Assembly: GCA_027457225.1 (NCBI GenBank)
Contig: DAIDTL010000089.1
Location: 262-5,263 of the forward strand
Length of the DNA stretch: 5,002 nt
Origin: Ferrovaceae bacterium
Lineage (GTDB): Bacteria > Pseudomonadota > Gammaproteobacteria > Burkholderiales > Ferrovaceae
Direction: 5' to 3'
A model generated the notes under the pieces. It did not search any database, was not told the origin of the DNA, and saw only the letters and a program-made list of their open reading frames with translations. The position numbers and the translations under genes were made by a program. Shown piece by piece: positions 1 to 5,002 of this stretch (position 1 is its first letter; every line of letters begins with the position of its first letter).

Positions 1-868
1 GCGCTGCAGGCGGATCGAAAAAGACATGAGGTTTGGGCTCGGTCAGGTATCGCCCAACGCAGGAAAGAACATCCTGCTCGTTCCACCGAATGGATTGCAA
101 AATCTGGCCGACCTGCCGCAACAGTGCCTCAGGCAGTTCGCCGGGATGGGCCTGAAGTGTGAGATCAGGGTCGGCGTAGCGCCCCGTTACGGTCAGGTTG
201 TCGCGCAAATGATCGAGAAAGGCATTCACCCACTCCTGATGCGTGGGTGCCCGGAATCCGATGGAGTAGGTGAAACATTCAGTGACCGCAACACCATCGT
301 GCGCGCATTGAGGTGGCAGGTAGAGCATGTCTCCAGCTTCCAGGTCCCAGCAGGATTGGGGTTTGAAACGCCGGAGGATTTTAAGATCGCTGTCTGGAAT
401 CAGTTCCAAGTCGTTGGTTTCCGCGATGGCCCAGCGACGGATGCCAAAGCCTTGTAACAGAAACACGTCATATGAATCGAAATGTGGCCCTACCCCCCCT
501 CCGGGGACGGCATAACTCACCATCAGGTCATCCAGGCGGGCGTGCGGTATAAAGTTGAAGGTGTCGAGAAGCCGGGCGGCCTCGGGTAGCCAGAAATTGA
601 GCTCCTGCACCAGCACCGTCCAGTTGCGCTCGGGTAGGCTCTTGAAATCGACAGGGCGAAACGGACCGTGTCGCACGGTCCAGCGCCGCCCTTCGCGGAT
701 GATGAGCCGGGCTTGCACCTCGGGATGGGTAGCCAGTTTCTTGATTTCCCCCGGTGTCAAAAAGCCCAGAAAATCAGGGATGGCCTGACATACCCGGAGT
801 GGTTTTTTGTGCCAGTGGCGGGACAGGAATGTCTTTGGGCTCAACCGGCCTAACAACGAAGTCTTCAT
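1..868 (-). CDS. roxA: RoxA/YcfD-type ribosomal protein uL16 arginine 3-hydroxylase, C-terminus cut off by window edge
   Basis: The reverse strand from the ATG at 868 is open for 289 codons to the window edge. The product resembles the JmjC/cupin-fold 2-oxoglutarate- and Fe(II)-dependent oxygenases of the RoxA/YcfD family, which in E. coli hydroxylate an arginine of ribosomal protein L16 (uL16) in the cytoplasm. The HxD iron motif is GPHFDSYDVF (His129, Asp131). The third iron ligand is His190 in CAHDGVA, followed by the family-typical YSIGFRAP (201-208). An RRW at 144-146 aligns with the part of YcfD that I recall binding 2-oxoglutarate. EPKPHVFFDPP (about 277-287) is a typical YcfD C-terminal segment. 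E. coli YcfD is about 370 residues, so roughly 80-90 are missing here. The start fits the family N-terminus, although the Shine-Dalgarno sequence is weak. It is transcribed divergently from the peroxiredoxin-slyD operon. No frameshift is seen. An MINA53/NO66-like activity on another ribosomal protein is the main alternative. Confidence 0.93.
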   Translation of the reverse strand, partial: MKTSLLGRLSPKTFLSRHWHKKPLRVCQAIPDFLGFLTPGEIKKLATHPEVQARLIIREGRRWTVRHGPFRPVDFKSLPERNWTVLVQELNFWLPEAARLLDTFNFIPHARLDDLMVSYAVPGGGVGPHFDSYDVFLLQGFGIRRWAIAETNDLELIPDSDLKILRRFKPQSCWDLEAGDMLYLPPQCAHDGVAVTECFTYSIGFRAPTHQEWVNAFLDHLRDNLTVTGRYADPDLTLQAHPGELPEALLRQVGQILQSIRWNEQDVLSCVGRYLTEPKPHVFFDPPAA

Positions 869-891
869 GGAGTTCTCAGGAGCAAACGCAA

Positions 892-897
892 ATTGTA
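892..897 (-). promoter_or_regulatory. Possible -10 element for roxA
   Basis: On the minus strand TACAAT (5 of 6 to TATAAT) lies 23 bases upstream of the roxA ATG, which would give a short leader of about 17 bases. No good -35 hexamer is found 16-18 bases upstream. TTGTCG at 912-907 is only 9 bases away, too close to pair with it. This is a weak call, supported mainly by its position in a 118-bp divergent gap. Confidence 0.3.
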
Positions 898-954
898 ATC
901 CAGTTGCGACAAATTACGTGTCAGGGAGCTCCAACACAATCTACAGGGATGGGA

Positions 955-960
955 TAGAAT
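955..960 (+). promoter_or_regulatory. Probable -10 element of the peroxiredoxin-slyD operon
   Basis: TAGAAT (5 of 6 to TATAAT) would place the transcription start near 967, giving a leader of about 20 bases before the ATG at 987. The -35 region is poor: CCAACA at 931-936, with an 18-base spacer, matches TTGACA at only three positions. The promoter may therefore need an activator. An 8-bp palindrome, GGAGCTCC (925-932), lies just upstream and overlaps the -35 position. Confidence 0.4.
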
Positions 961-974
961 CAGCCCCATGGTGT

Positions 975-981
975 AGGAGAG
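975..981 (+). promoter_or_regulatory. Ribosome binding site that sets the peroxiredoxin start
   Basis: AGGAGAG ends five bases before the ATG at 987. This decides the start: the same frame is open back to 807, but the extra 60 residues do not look like the family and overlap roxA, whereas MLKVGQKAPGFELPD is a typical peroxiredoxin N-terminus. Confidence 0.75.
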
Positions 982-986
982 ACTTC

Positions 987-1454
987 ATGTTGAAAGTTGG
1001 ACAAAAGGCGCCTGGTTTTGAATTGCCCGACTCCGGAATGGAGATGGTTAGCCTGTCCAAATTCAAAGGCAAAAAAAAAGTCGTGTTGTTTTTTTATCCG
1101 CGCGACAGCATGCCACAATGCACTCGGGAAGCCATTAATTTCAGTGATCGCGAAGATGATTTCATGCTCCACGGGGCCGTGGTGCTGGGGGTGTCGCAGG
1201 ACGACATTCTGTGCCATGCCGATTTTTGTGAAGCAAATGGGCTCAATTCGCGCCTTCTCTCGGATGTGGAGGGAGATGTCTGCCGGCGTTATGGGGTATT
1301 GCACGAAAAAGATATGGGCGGGCAGATGCGCACCTGCGTGGACCGCGTGACTTATGTCATCGACCGCGAAGGTGTCGTACGCTATGTTATACCGGTGCAG
1401 AACAGCCGTGACCATGTGGTCGAAGTGTTGAAACTGGTGAAGGAGATTGAGTAG
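987..1454 (+). CDS. bcp: PrxQ/BCP-family thiol peroxidase (peroxiredoxin) with an altered active-site motif
   Basis: The 155-residue product has the usual length and layout of cytoplasmic BCP/PrxQ peroxiredoxins, which reduce hydrogen and organic peroxides using thioredoxin or a similar donor. VGQKAPGFELPD (4-15) is the first strand region and VVLFFYPRD (32-40) leads to the peroxidatic Cys45 in MPQCTREA. There is no Cys at position 50, where E. coli BCP has its resolving Cys. Cys81 in HADFCEANG lies 36 residues after Cys45, the spacing I recall for the resolving Cys in Xylella PrxQ, so a two-Cys mechanism is likely. Other cysteines are 76, 99 and 117. The family motif PxxxT/SxxC reads PRDSMPQC, so Met42 replaces the catalytic Thr/Ser. 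The start rests on AGGAGAG five bases upstream. The stop is two bases before slyD, so the two genes are very probably co-transcribed. The family assignment is firm; activity despite Met42 is not known. Confidence 0.92.
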   Translation: MLKVGQKAPGFELPDSGMEMVSLSKFKGKKKVVLFFYPRDSMPQCTREAINFSDREDDFMLHGAVVLGVSQDDILCHADFCEANGLNSRLLSDVEGDVCRRYGVLHEKDMGGQMRTCVDRVTYVIDREGVVRYVIPVQNSRDHVVEVLKLVKEIE

Positions 1455-1456
1455 AA

Positions 1457-1942
1457 ATGGTCATTGCAAAAGATTCGGTGGTCACCCTGAGTTATACCTT
1501 GTCGGATGACGAGGGCAAATTGCTGGAGGCCAGCGATCCAGCGGTCAGCTACCTGCATGGTGGCTATGACGGCATCTTTCCGCTGGTGGAAGAAACCCTG
1601 GAAGGTCAGACTGAGGGGTTTGTCTGTACGGTCACTATGGACCCTGAAGATGCGTTTGGCGAGTACGACGAATCACTGATGCGGGTTGAGCCACGCAATC
1701 TGTTTCCACCTCAGGTCAAGCTGGGGATGCAATTTGAAGGTCAACCCGAAGGGGCAGAGCATGACGAAACGATACTCTACACCGTGACTGATGTCACCGA
1801 CGACAAAGTGGTCGTCGATGGCAATCACCCCCTGGTGGGTAAGACGTTGGTGTTTGCCTGCACTGTGTTGGGAGTGCGACCGGCAACCCAGGAGGAATTG
1901 CATCACGGCCATGTTCACGGAGAACACGGCCATCACCACTGA
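1457..1942 (+). CDS. slyD: SlyD, FKBP-type peptidyl-prolyl isomerase with short His-rich metal-binding tail
   Basis: The 161-residue protein matches SlyD along its length. It starts MVIAKDSVVTLSYTL, continues with FKBP-domain motifs YLHGG (32-36), LVEETLEG (43-50) and DAFGEYDE (65-72), then the insert-in-flap (IF) chaperone region (about 76-121), and returns to the FKBP fold with VDGNHPLVGKTL. SlyD catalyses proline cis-trans isomerisation, binds unfolded chains through the IF domain, and delivers nickel for [NiFe]-hydrogenase maturation in E. coli. The tail at 149-161 has 8 His in 13 residues and no Cys, far shorter than the roughly 50-residue Cys/His tail of E. coli, so metal capacity is probably lower. 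AAGGAG at 1440-1445, inside the end of the peroxiredoxin gene, is the ribosome binding site, with an 11-base spacer. Its stop is two bases from the mutS stop on the other strand. Confidence 0.95.
   Translation: MVIAKDSVVTLSYTLSDDEGKLLEASDPAVSYLHGGYDGIFPLVEETLEGQTEGFVCTVTMDPEDAFGEYDESLMRVEPRNLFPPQVKLGMQFEGQPEGAEHDETILYTVTDVTDDKVVVDGNHPLVGKTLVFACTVLGVRPATQEELHHGHVHGEHGHHH
1907..1931 (-). other. Hairpin at the slyD/mutS convergence
   Basis: Two 10-base arms (1907-1916 and 1922-1931) flank a five-base loop. Read on the minus strand, the stem pairs at all ten positions with one G-U; on the plus strand the same position is an A-C mismatch. It begins 14 bases past the mutS stop and lies within the codons of the SlyD histidine tail. 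There is no T-run after it in either direction, so it is not a standard intrinsic terminator. It could protect the 3' end of mutS mRNA. The arms may also simply reflect repeated Gly-His codons. Confidence 0.35.
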
Positions 1943-1944
1943 GG

Positions 1945-4554
1945 TCAATCCTGGCGAGCTGAGCGCACCAGGTCATACAGCAGTTGCAAGGCGTCACGCG
2001 CCGTCAAGGTGTCCGGGTCGAGATTGCGTAGGGACGTGAGCGCGGGATGGGGCGTTACACCCTCTGCCTGCGGGGTTTCCCGTAGCGCTGTCCCAAAGGG
2101 TGCCACAAACAGGTCGCCTTGCGGACGTTGTGCTGCGGCGGTTTCTTCCAGATGGGTCAGGTATTGTCGGGCCTGGCGAATCACACCGCCCGGCACTCCC
2201 GCCAGCGCGGCCACTTGCAAACCGTAACTCTGACTGGCCGGCCCTTCTTCAAGGGCATGCAGAAAAACGATGCGGTCCTGATGCTCCACGGCGTCCAGGT
2301 GGACATTTGCTATCCCCCGGGTTTCCAGCGCAAGCTGGGTCAGCTCAAAATAATGCGTGGCGAACAGGGTGTAACAGCGATTTTTTTCGATCAGATAATG
2401 AGCGATCGCGTAAGCTAGCGCGAGGCCATCGAATGTGGAGGTTCCGCGCCCGATTTCATCCACCAACACCAGGCTTCGTTCTGTGGCTGTGTTGAGAATG
2501 TGTGCCGCCTCCGACATTTCCACCAGAAACGTGGAGCGACCCGAAGCAAGGTCATCGCCTGCACCGATGCGCGTAAAAATTTGATCGATGGGTCCCAGTA
2601 CGGCTGATTTTGCCGGCACAAAGCAGCCTGCATAAGCCAGCAGTACGATCAGTGCCGTTTGACGCATGTAGGTGGATTTGCCGCCCATATTGGGGCCGGT
2701 GATGAGCAGCATGCGTCGCTCAGGATGCAAATCGGTGTCGTTGGGGATAAAGCGATCCACCTGTTGTTCGACCACCAGATGGCGCCCTCCAGTGATGGTG
2801 ATGCGCGCTTCTTCGCAGAAATCCGGCGGCACGAGGTCAAGCGCCACAGCGCGTTCGGCGAGACAGGCCAGGGTATCCAGTTCGGCCGCTGCGGACGCCA
2901 TGGCCTGCAGCGGGGAAAGGTGCAACAACAGAGCCCCGAGCAGCTGCCCGTACAGAAACTTTTCGCGTGCCAGTGCACGCTCGTTGGCGGATAGGGCCTT
3001 TTCTTCAAAGGCCTTGAGTTCCGGGGTGATATAGCGTTCAGCATTTTTGAGCGTTTGGCGACGGCGATAATCGTCTGGAATACGGCTGACTTGCGCGTGA
3101 CTCACTTCGATATAGAACCCATGGACCCGGTTGTATTCCACTTTGAGATTGGCGATTCCGGTGCGTGCCCGTTCGCGTACCTCCAGATCCAGCAGAAAAT
3201 CACCGCAGTGATCCTGGATACCCCGTAGTTCATCGAGTTCAGAATCGAAGTTGGGCGCGATGACCCCGCCATCGCGAATGTGTGCAGCAGGTTCAGGGGC
3301 AATCGCCTGTTCAAGCAGGGCCAACATCTCGGGGGGCGTATTTTGGAAGGTCGTGCACAGGGTGCCCAAACGTTCGGACGGTGCGCCGGATAACAATGCG
3401 ACACACTCAGGGAGCAGGGCCAGGGTGTCGCGTAGCGCTAAAAGATCCCGTGGACGGGCGGATTGAAGCGCCAGACGACCGCAGATACGTTCGACGTCAC
3501 TGCTGCGTTTGAGGAGGGTGCGTAACTGTAGCGCAAGGGTTGCCGCGCCTTCGCCGATCAGGGCGCTGATGGCCGCGTGGCGTGCTTGCAGAATCGCGCA
3601 TTGACGTAAAGGCTGGTGCAGCCAGCGGTATAGCAGGCGTCGGCCCATCGGGTTGATGCAAGTATCCAACACAGAGAGCAACGTTGGAGCGCGTTCACCG
3701 CGTAGGGTCTCCGTGATTTCCAGGTTACGTCGGGTGGCACCGTCCATGCGAACCCAGTCGCCGTGCCGTACCACCTGAATGCCCTGGATGTGCGGTAAGG
3801 TACTGCGTTGAGTGTGGCTGGCATATCCCAACAAGGCACCTGCAGCGGTGATCCCGGCGGGCAGATCGGCACAGCCAAAACCCGATAGGTCATGTACCTT
3901 GAATTGCTCGCACAGGGCGCGCTGTGCGCGCTCCAGGTCAAAGTGCCAGGGCGCCAGTCGTTGCAGCGGCAGACGCGCCTGGCCCGGCGTCGAAACAAAG
4001 GATTCCGGTACCAGAATCTCGGCGGCGTCAATGCGTTCCAGTTCGGCACCGAGGTCGTCAAGCGGGTATTCGGACAGGATCAGCTGGCCGCTACTCAGAT
4101 TGAGGGTGGCCAACCCCACCGTATCCCCAGCCGGGGCAGCGGCAGCGAGCAGGGTGTCGCGGCTTTCATCCAGGAGCGCCGCATCGGTCAGCGTACCGGG
4201 AGTGATGATGCGTACCCCCTGGCGTTCCACAGGCCCCTTGGCCGTGGTCGGGTCGCCGACCTGTTCGCAAATGGCCACGGATTCCCCCAGGCGCACCAAC
4301 CGTGCCAGATTTTGCTCCACGGCGTGATAGGGGACTCCTGCCATGGGAATGGGCTGTCCGGCAGAAGTACCGCGACGGGTCAGGGTAATGTCCAGCAGCC
4401 CCGCAGCTTTTTCGGCATCGCCATAGAACAGCTCGTAGAAATCTCCCATGCGGTAAAACAGCAAACGATCCGGATGCTCTGCCTTTAGGGCGAGGTATTG
4501 CTGCATCATCGGAGTATGTTTTTCCATCTCCGGGGGGTCGTGGTGTGTTTTCAT
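1945..4554 (-). CDS. mutS: MutS, DNA mismatch recognition ATPase
   Basis: From the ATG at 4554 the product has 869 residues (E. coli MutS 853) and all MutS domains. In this numbering HTPMMQQYL (13-21) is followed by the mismatch-reading Phe-x-Glu in GDFYELF (Phe39, Glu41), then connector, core, lever and clamp domains. The ABC-type ATPase has Walker A GPNMGGKST (620-628), signature region SGRSTFLVEM (671-680), Walker B VLVDE ending at Asp699-Glu700, and the His-loop ATHYFEL (His734). QGDLF (812-816) resembles a beta-clamp-binding peptide. The C-terminal DPDTLTARDALQ keeps the Asp and Arg that hold the E. coli tetramer. MutS binds mismatches and recruits MutL. The start is uncertain: the frame is open to a TTG at 4620, with ATGs at 4602, 4554 and 4527, and none has a well-placed Shine-Dalgarno sequence. 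I chose 4554 because it matches the family N-terminal length and lies downstream of a plausible -10. 4527 has GGAG touching the ATG. Confidence 0.97.
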   Translation of the reverse strand: MKTHHDPPEMEKHTPMMQQYLALKAEHPDRLLFYRMGDFYELFYGDAEKAAGLLDITLTRRGTSAGQPIPMAGVPYHAVEQNLARLVRLGESVAICEQVGDPTTAKGPVERQGVRIITPGTLTDAALLDESRDTLLAAAAPAGDTVGLATLNLSSGQLILSEYPLDDLGAELERIDAAEILVPESFVSTPGQARLPLQRLAPWHFDLERAQRALCEQFKVHDLSGFGCADLPAGITAAGALLGYASHTQRSTLPHIQGIQVVRHGDWVRMDGATRRNLEITETLRGERAPTLLSVLDTCINPMGRRLLYRWLHQPLRQCAILQARHAAISALIGEGAATLALQLRTLLKRSSDVERICGRLALQSARPRDLLALRDTLALLPECVALLSGAPSERLGTLCTTFQNTPPEMLALLEQAIAPEPAAHIRDGGVIAPNFDSELDELRGIQDHCGDFLLDLEVRERARTGIANLKVEYNRVHGFYIEVSHAQVSRIPDDYRRRQTLKNAERYITPELKAFEEKALSANERALAREKFLYGQLLGALLLHLSPLQAMASAAAELDTLACLAERAVALDLVPPDFCEEARITITGGRHLVVEQQVDRFIPNDTDLHPERRMLLITGPNMGGKSTYMRQTALIVLLAYAGCFVPAKSAVLGPIDQIFTRIGAGDDLASGRSTFLVEMSEAAHILNTATERSLVLVDEIGRGTSTFDGLALAYAIAHYLIEKNRCYTLFATHYFELTQLALETRGIANVHLDAVEHQDRIVFLHALEEGPASQSYGLQVAALAGVPGGVIRQARQYLTHLEETAAAQRPQGDLFVAPFGTALRETPQAEGVTPHPALTSLRNLDPDTLTARDALQLLYDLVRSARQD

Positions 4555-4600
4555 GAGTGTTGTGGGGGACTGAAACTCGAGGCTCAGTTTATCAGGAGCC

Positions 4601-4606
4601 ATGATA
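4601..4606 (-). promoter_or_regulatory. Possible -10 element for mutS
   Basis: On the minus strand TATCAT (5 of 6 to TATAAT) would give a start point near 4594 and a 40-base leader to the ATG at 4554. No recognisable -35 stands 16-18 bases upstream; instead the FNR-like palindrome is centred about 38.5 bases before the predicted start. If this is the main promoter, the TTG (4620) and ATG (4602) starts would be outside the mRNA or at its very end. Confidence 0.3.
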
Positions 4607-4625
4607 CCCACTATCTGCAATTTAA

Positions 4626-4639
4626 TTGAGATAGATCAA
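4626..4639. promoter_or_regulatory. FNR/ANR-like operator (TTGAG-ATAG-ATCAA)
   Basis: The 14-base site matches the FNR/ANR consensus TTGAT-N4-ATCAA at 9 of 10 fixed positions. FNR-family regulators bind it when oxygen is scarce, and a related CRP-family regulator could also use it. It lies between two outward-facing -10-like elements, at about -39.5 for the plus-strand one and -38.5 for the mutS one. Class II activation usually places the site near -41.5, so both are two to three bases short. Neither promoter has a good -35, which suits activator dependence. Chance occurrence is possible in an AT-rich gap. Confidence 0.4.
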
Positions 4640-4659
4640 GATACTTCGTGAAGAAGGGG

Positions 4660-4665
4660 TATAAA
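4660..4665 (+). promoter_or_regulatory. Possible -10 element for a plus-strand small RNA
   Basis: TATAAA (5 of 6) sits 20 bases after the FNR-like site. It predicts a start near 4672, one base before the first base of a stable hairpin. There is no matching -35 hexamer. A short inverted repeat, CTTC-GT-GAAG (4644-4653), lies between the operator and this element and could be a second binding site. Confidence 0.35.
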
Positions 4666-4671
4666 GTGCCA

Positions 4672-4782
4672 ACCTGATTCTTGATCACCTTCGTGTCTCT
4701 GGTGATCGCAACAGGCCCCCTCGCACGGGCAATCCGGCTTTGTCTTTATGGGTTGTCCGTGCACTTTCTCTCTCCCTTTTTT
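4672..4782 (+). ncRNA. Candidate structured small RNA upstream of mutS
   Basis: From the predicted start near 4672 the plus strand can fold into two hairpins. In the first, CCTG (4673-4676) pairs with CAGG (4712-4715), and inside it GATCACC (4683-4689) pairs perfectly with GGTGATC (4701-4707) around an 11-base loop. In the second, 4723-4735 pairs with 4750-4762 (13 pairs including two G-U) around a 14-base loop. A CU-rich single-stranded stretch follows (4763-4776, including TCTCTCTCCC), then T6 (4777-4782). That stretch could pair with Shine-Dalgarno sequences, a common way for small RNAs to act. It matches no family I recognise; it is not 6S, SRP RNA or tmRNA, and only its proposed FNR control recalls E. 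coli FnrS. Length would be about 110 bases. The alternative is a mutS upstream region whose hairpins do something else, such as ending transcription. Confidence 0.35.
4723..4782 (+). terminator. Hairpin followed by a distant T-run, possible plus-strand terminator
   Basis: A 13-pair stem (4723-4735 with 4750-4762) is followed after 14 bases by T6. Intrinsic terminators normally have the T-run next to the stem, so this is off pattern. It pairs better on the plus strand, where G-U pairs replace A-C mismatches, and there is no T-run after it on the minus strand. It could end the candidate small RNA. Confidence 0.3.
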
Positions 4783-4801
4783 GCTTCCAAAGTGGCGTCG
4801 C

Positions 4802-4815
4802 CCTGACAGATCAGG
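4802..4815. repeat. Small perfect hairpin CCTGA-CAGA-TCAGG
   Basis: Five-base arms surround a four-base loop in the gap downstream of the partial minus-strand gene that ends at 4830. No T-run follows on either strand. It may be an mRNA end structure or chance. Confidence 0.2.
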
Positions 4816-4829
4816 AGCGGACGGCTTCC

Positions 4830-5002
4830 CTATTGGTTTTCTGGAAACTTTACCCCATTGTTGACGATGGAGAGTAGGGCTTTGCCATTGGTGCCGGTCA
4901 GAACCACTACCGTGATCGCCGGTCCGGCAGAGCCAGAGGCTGTACCGGAACCCGTGTTAGAAGCGGAACTTACGGGAGCGAGCATGCTGCCGGTTCGTAG
5001 AG
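4830..5002 (-). CDS. Unidentified protein, C-terminal 56 residues only
   Basis: On the minus strand a frame enters from the right edge and runs to a TAG at 4830-4832. The visible part has a Ser/Gly/Ala-rich low-complexity stretch (roughly SSASNTGSGTASGSAG), like a flexible linker, and then a compact end with beta-strand-like character, AITVVVLTGTNGKALLSIV, finishing NNGVKFPENQ. A linker followed by a small beta domain is seen in some pilus and secretion accessory proteins, but I do not recognise the family and assign no function. The gene would run in the same direction as mutS, about 275 bases upstream of its chosen start. A competing plus-strand frame from the ATG at 4867 also runs off the edge; the minus frame is preferred because its end looks more like a folded protein. 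Third-position composition does not separate them. Confidence 0.45.
   Translation of the reverse strand, partial: LRTGSMLAPVSSASNTGSGTASGSAGPAITVVVLTGTNGKALLSIVNNGVKFPENQ

Noticed and set aside
807..986. Extended N-terminus of the peroxiredoxin frame
   Set aside because: The extra 60 residues do not resemble the family, overlap roxA on the other strand, and the ATG at 987 has a good ribosome binding site.
960..1415. 151-residue minus-strand frame opposite the peroxiredoxin
   Set aside because: It lies wholly antisense to a clear gene and shows no recognisable motif.
1943..2020. Intrinsic terminator for slyD inside the mutS 3' end
   Set aside because: GC-rich inverted bases are present but no T-run follows.
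1945..4554. Many frames on both strands inside mutS
   Set aside because: All are shadows of the continuous MutS coding frame and show no family motifs.
4657..4674. Half of a sigma-54 promoter (TTGGCAC on the minus strand)
   Set aside because: The GC of the -12 element is missing at the required spacing.
4723..4765. Resemblance to a cyclic-di-GMP-I riboswitch on the minus strand
   Set aside because: GACAAAGCCGG recalls part of the motif, but the other conserved blocks and the tetraloop-receptor arrangement are missing.
4748..4864. 38-codon plus-strand frame starting inside the second hairpin
   Set aside because: No ribosome binding site, start codon overlapping the predicted hairpin, and no protein-like pattern.
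4867..5002. Plus-strand open frame from ATG at 4867 running off the edge
   Set aside because: Proline/valine-rich with no motif and no ribosome binding site before the ATG; the opposite strand looks more like a real protein end, though this is not settled.

Overview
The window reads as a piece of chromosome from a moderately GC-rich proteobacterium, most likely gammaproteobacterial or a close relative such as an acidithiobacillus. This is judged from the RoxA/YcfD-type ribosomal oxygenase, a SlyD with a histidine tail, and a MutS that resembles the Escherichia coli protein over its whole length. The sequence alone does not give a genus. No tRNA, rRNA, CRISPR array, insertion sequence or phage gene is visible, and the main genes are housekeeping genes.

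Layout, left to right. Bases 1-868 (minus strand) hold most of a roxA/ycfD-type 2-oxoglutarate oxygenase gene whose 3' end lies outside the window. Bases 869-986 are a divergent promoter region. Bases 987-1942 (plus strand) are a compact two-gene operon: a PrxQ/BCP-type peroxiredoxin and, two bases after its stop, slyD. Bases 1945-4554 (minus strand) are mutS, which converges on slyD with only two bases between the stop codons and no terminator. Bases 4555-4829 carry no convincing gene but are unusually structured. At 4830-5002 (minus strand) there is the probable C-terminal end of an unidentified protein.

The known genes fit a protein-quality and oxygen/redox theme. RoxA hydroxylates ribosomal protein uL16 using O2 and 2-oxoglutarate. 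The peroxiredoxin removes peroxides. SlyD is a prolyl isomerase, chaperone and nickel-binding protein. MutS starts DNA mismatch repair.

The most interesting part is the region upstream of mutS. A near-consensus FNR/ANR-type palindrome (4626-4639) lies between two outward-facing -10-like elements. On the plus side, the predicted start point near 4672 falls one base before the first of two strong hairpins. These are followed by a CU-rich stretch and a T6 run at 4777-4782. This looks like a roughly 110-nucleotide structured small RNA, possibly controlled by oxygen, that has no match I recognise. It is a prediction from sequence only. A second point is the peroxiredoxin active site, where the catalytic Thr/Ser of the family motif is replaced by Met.
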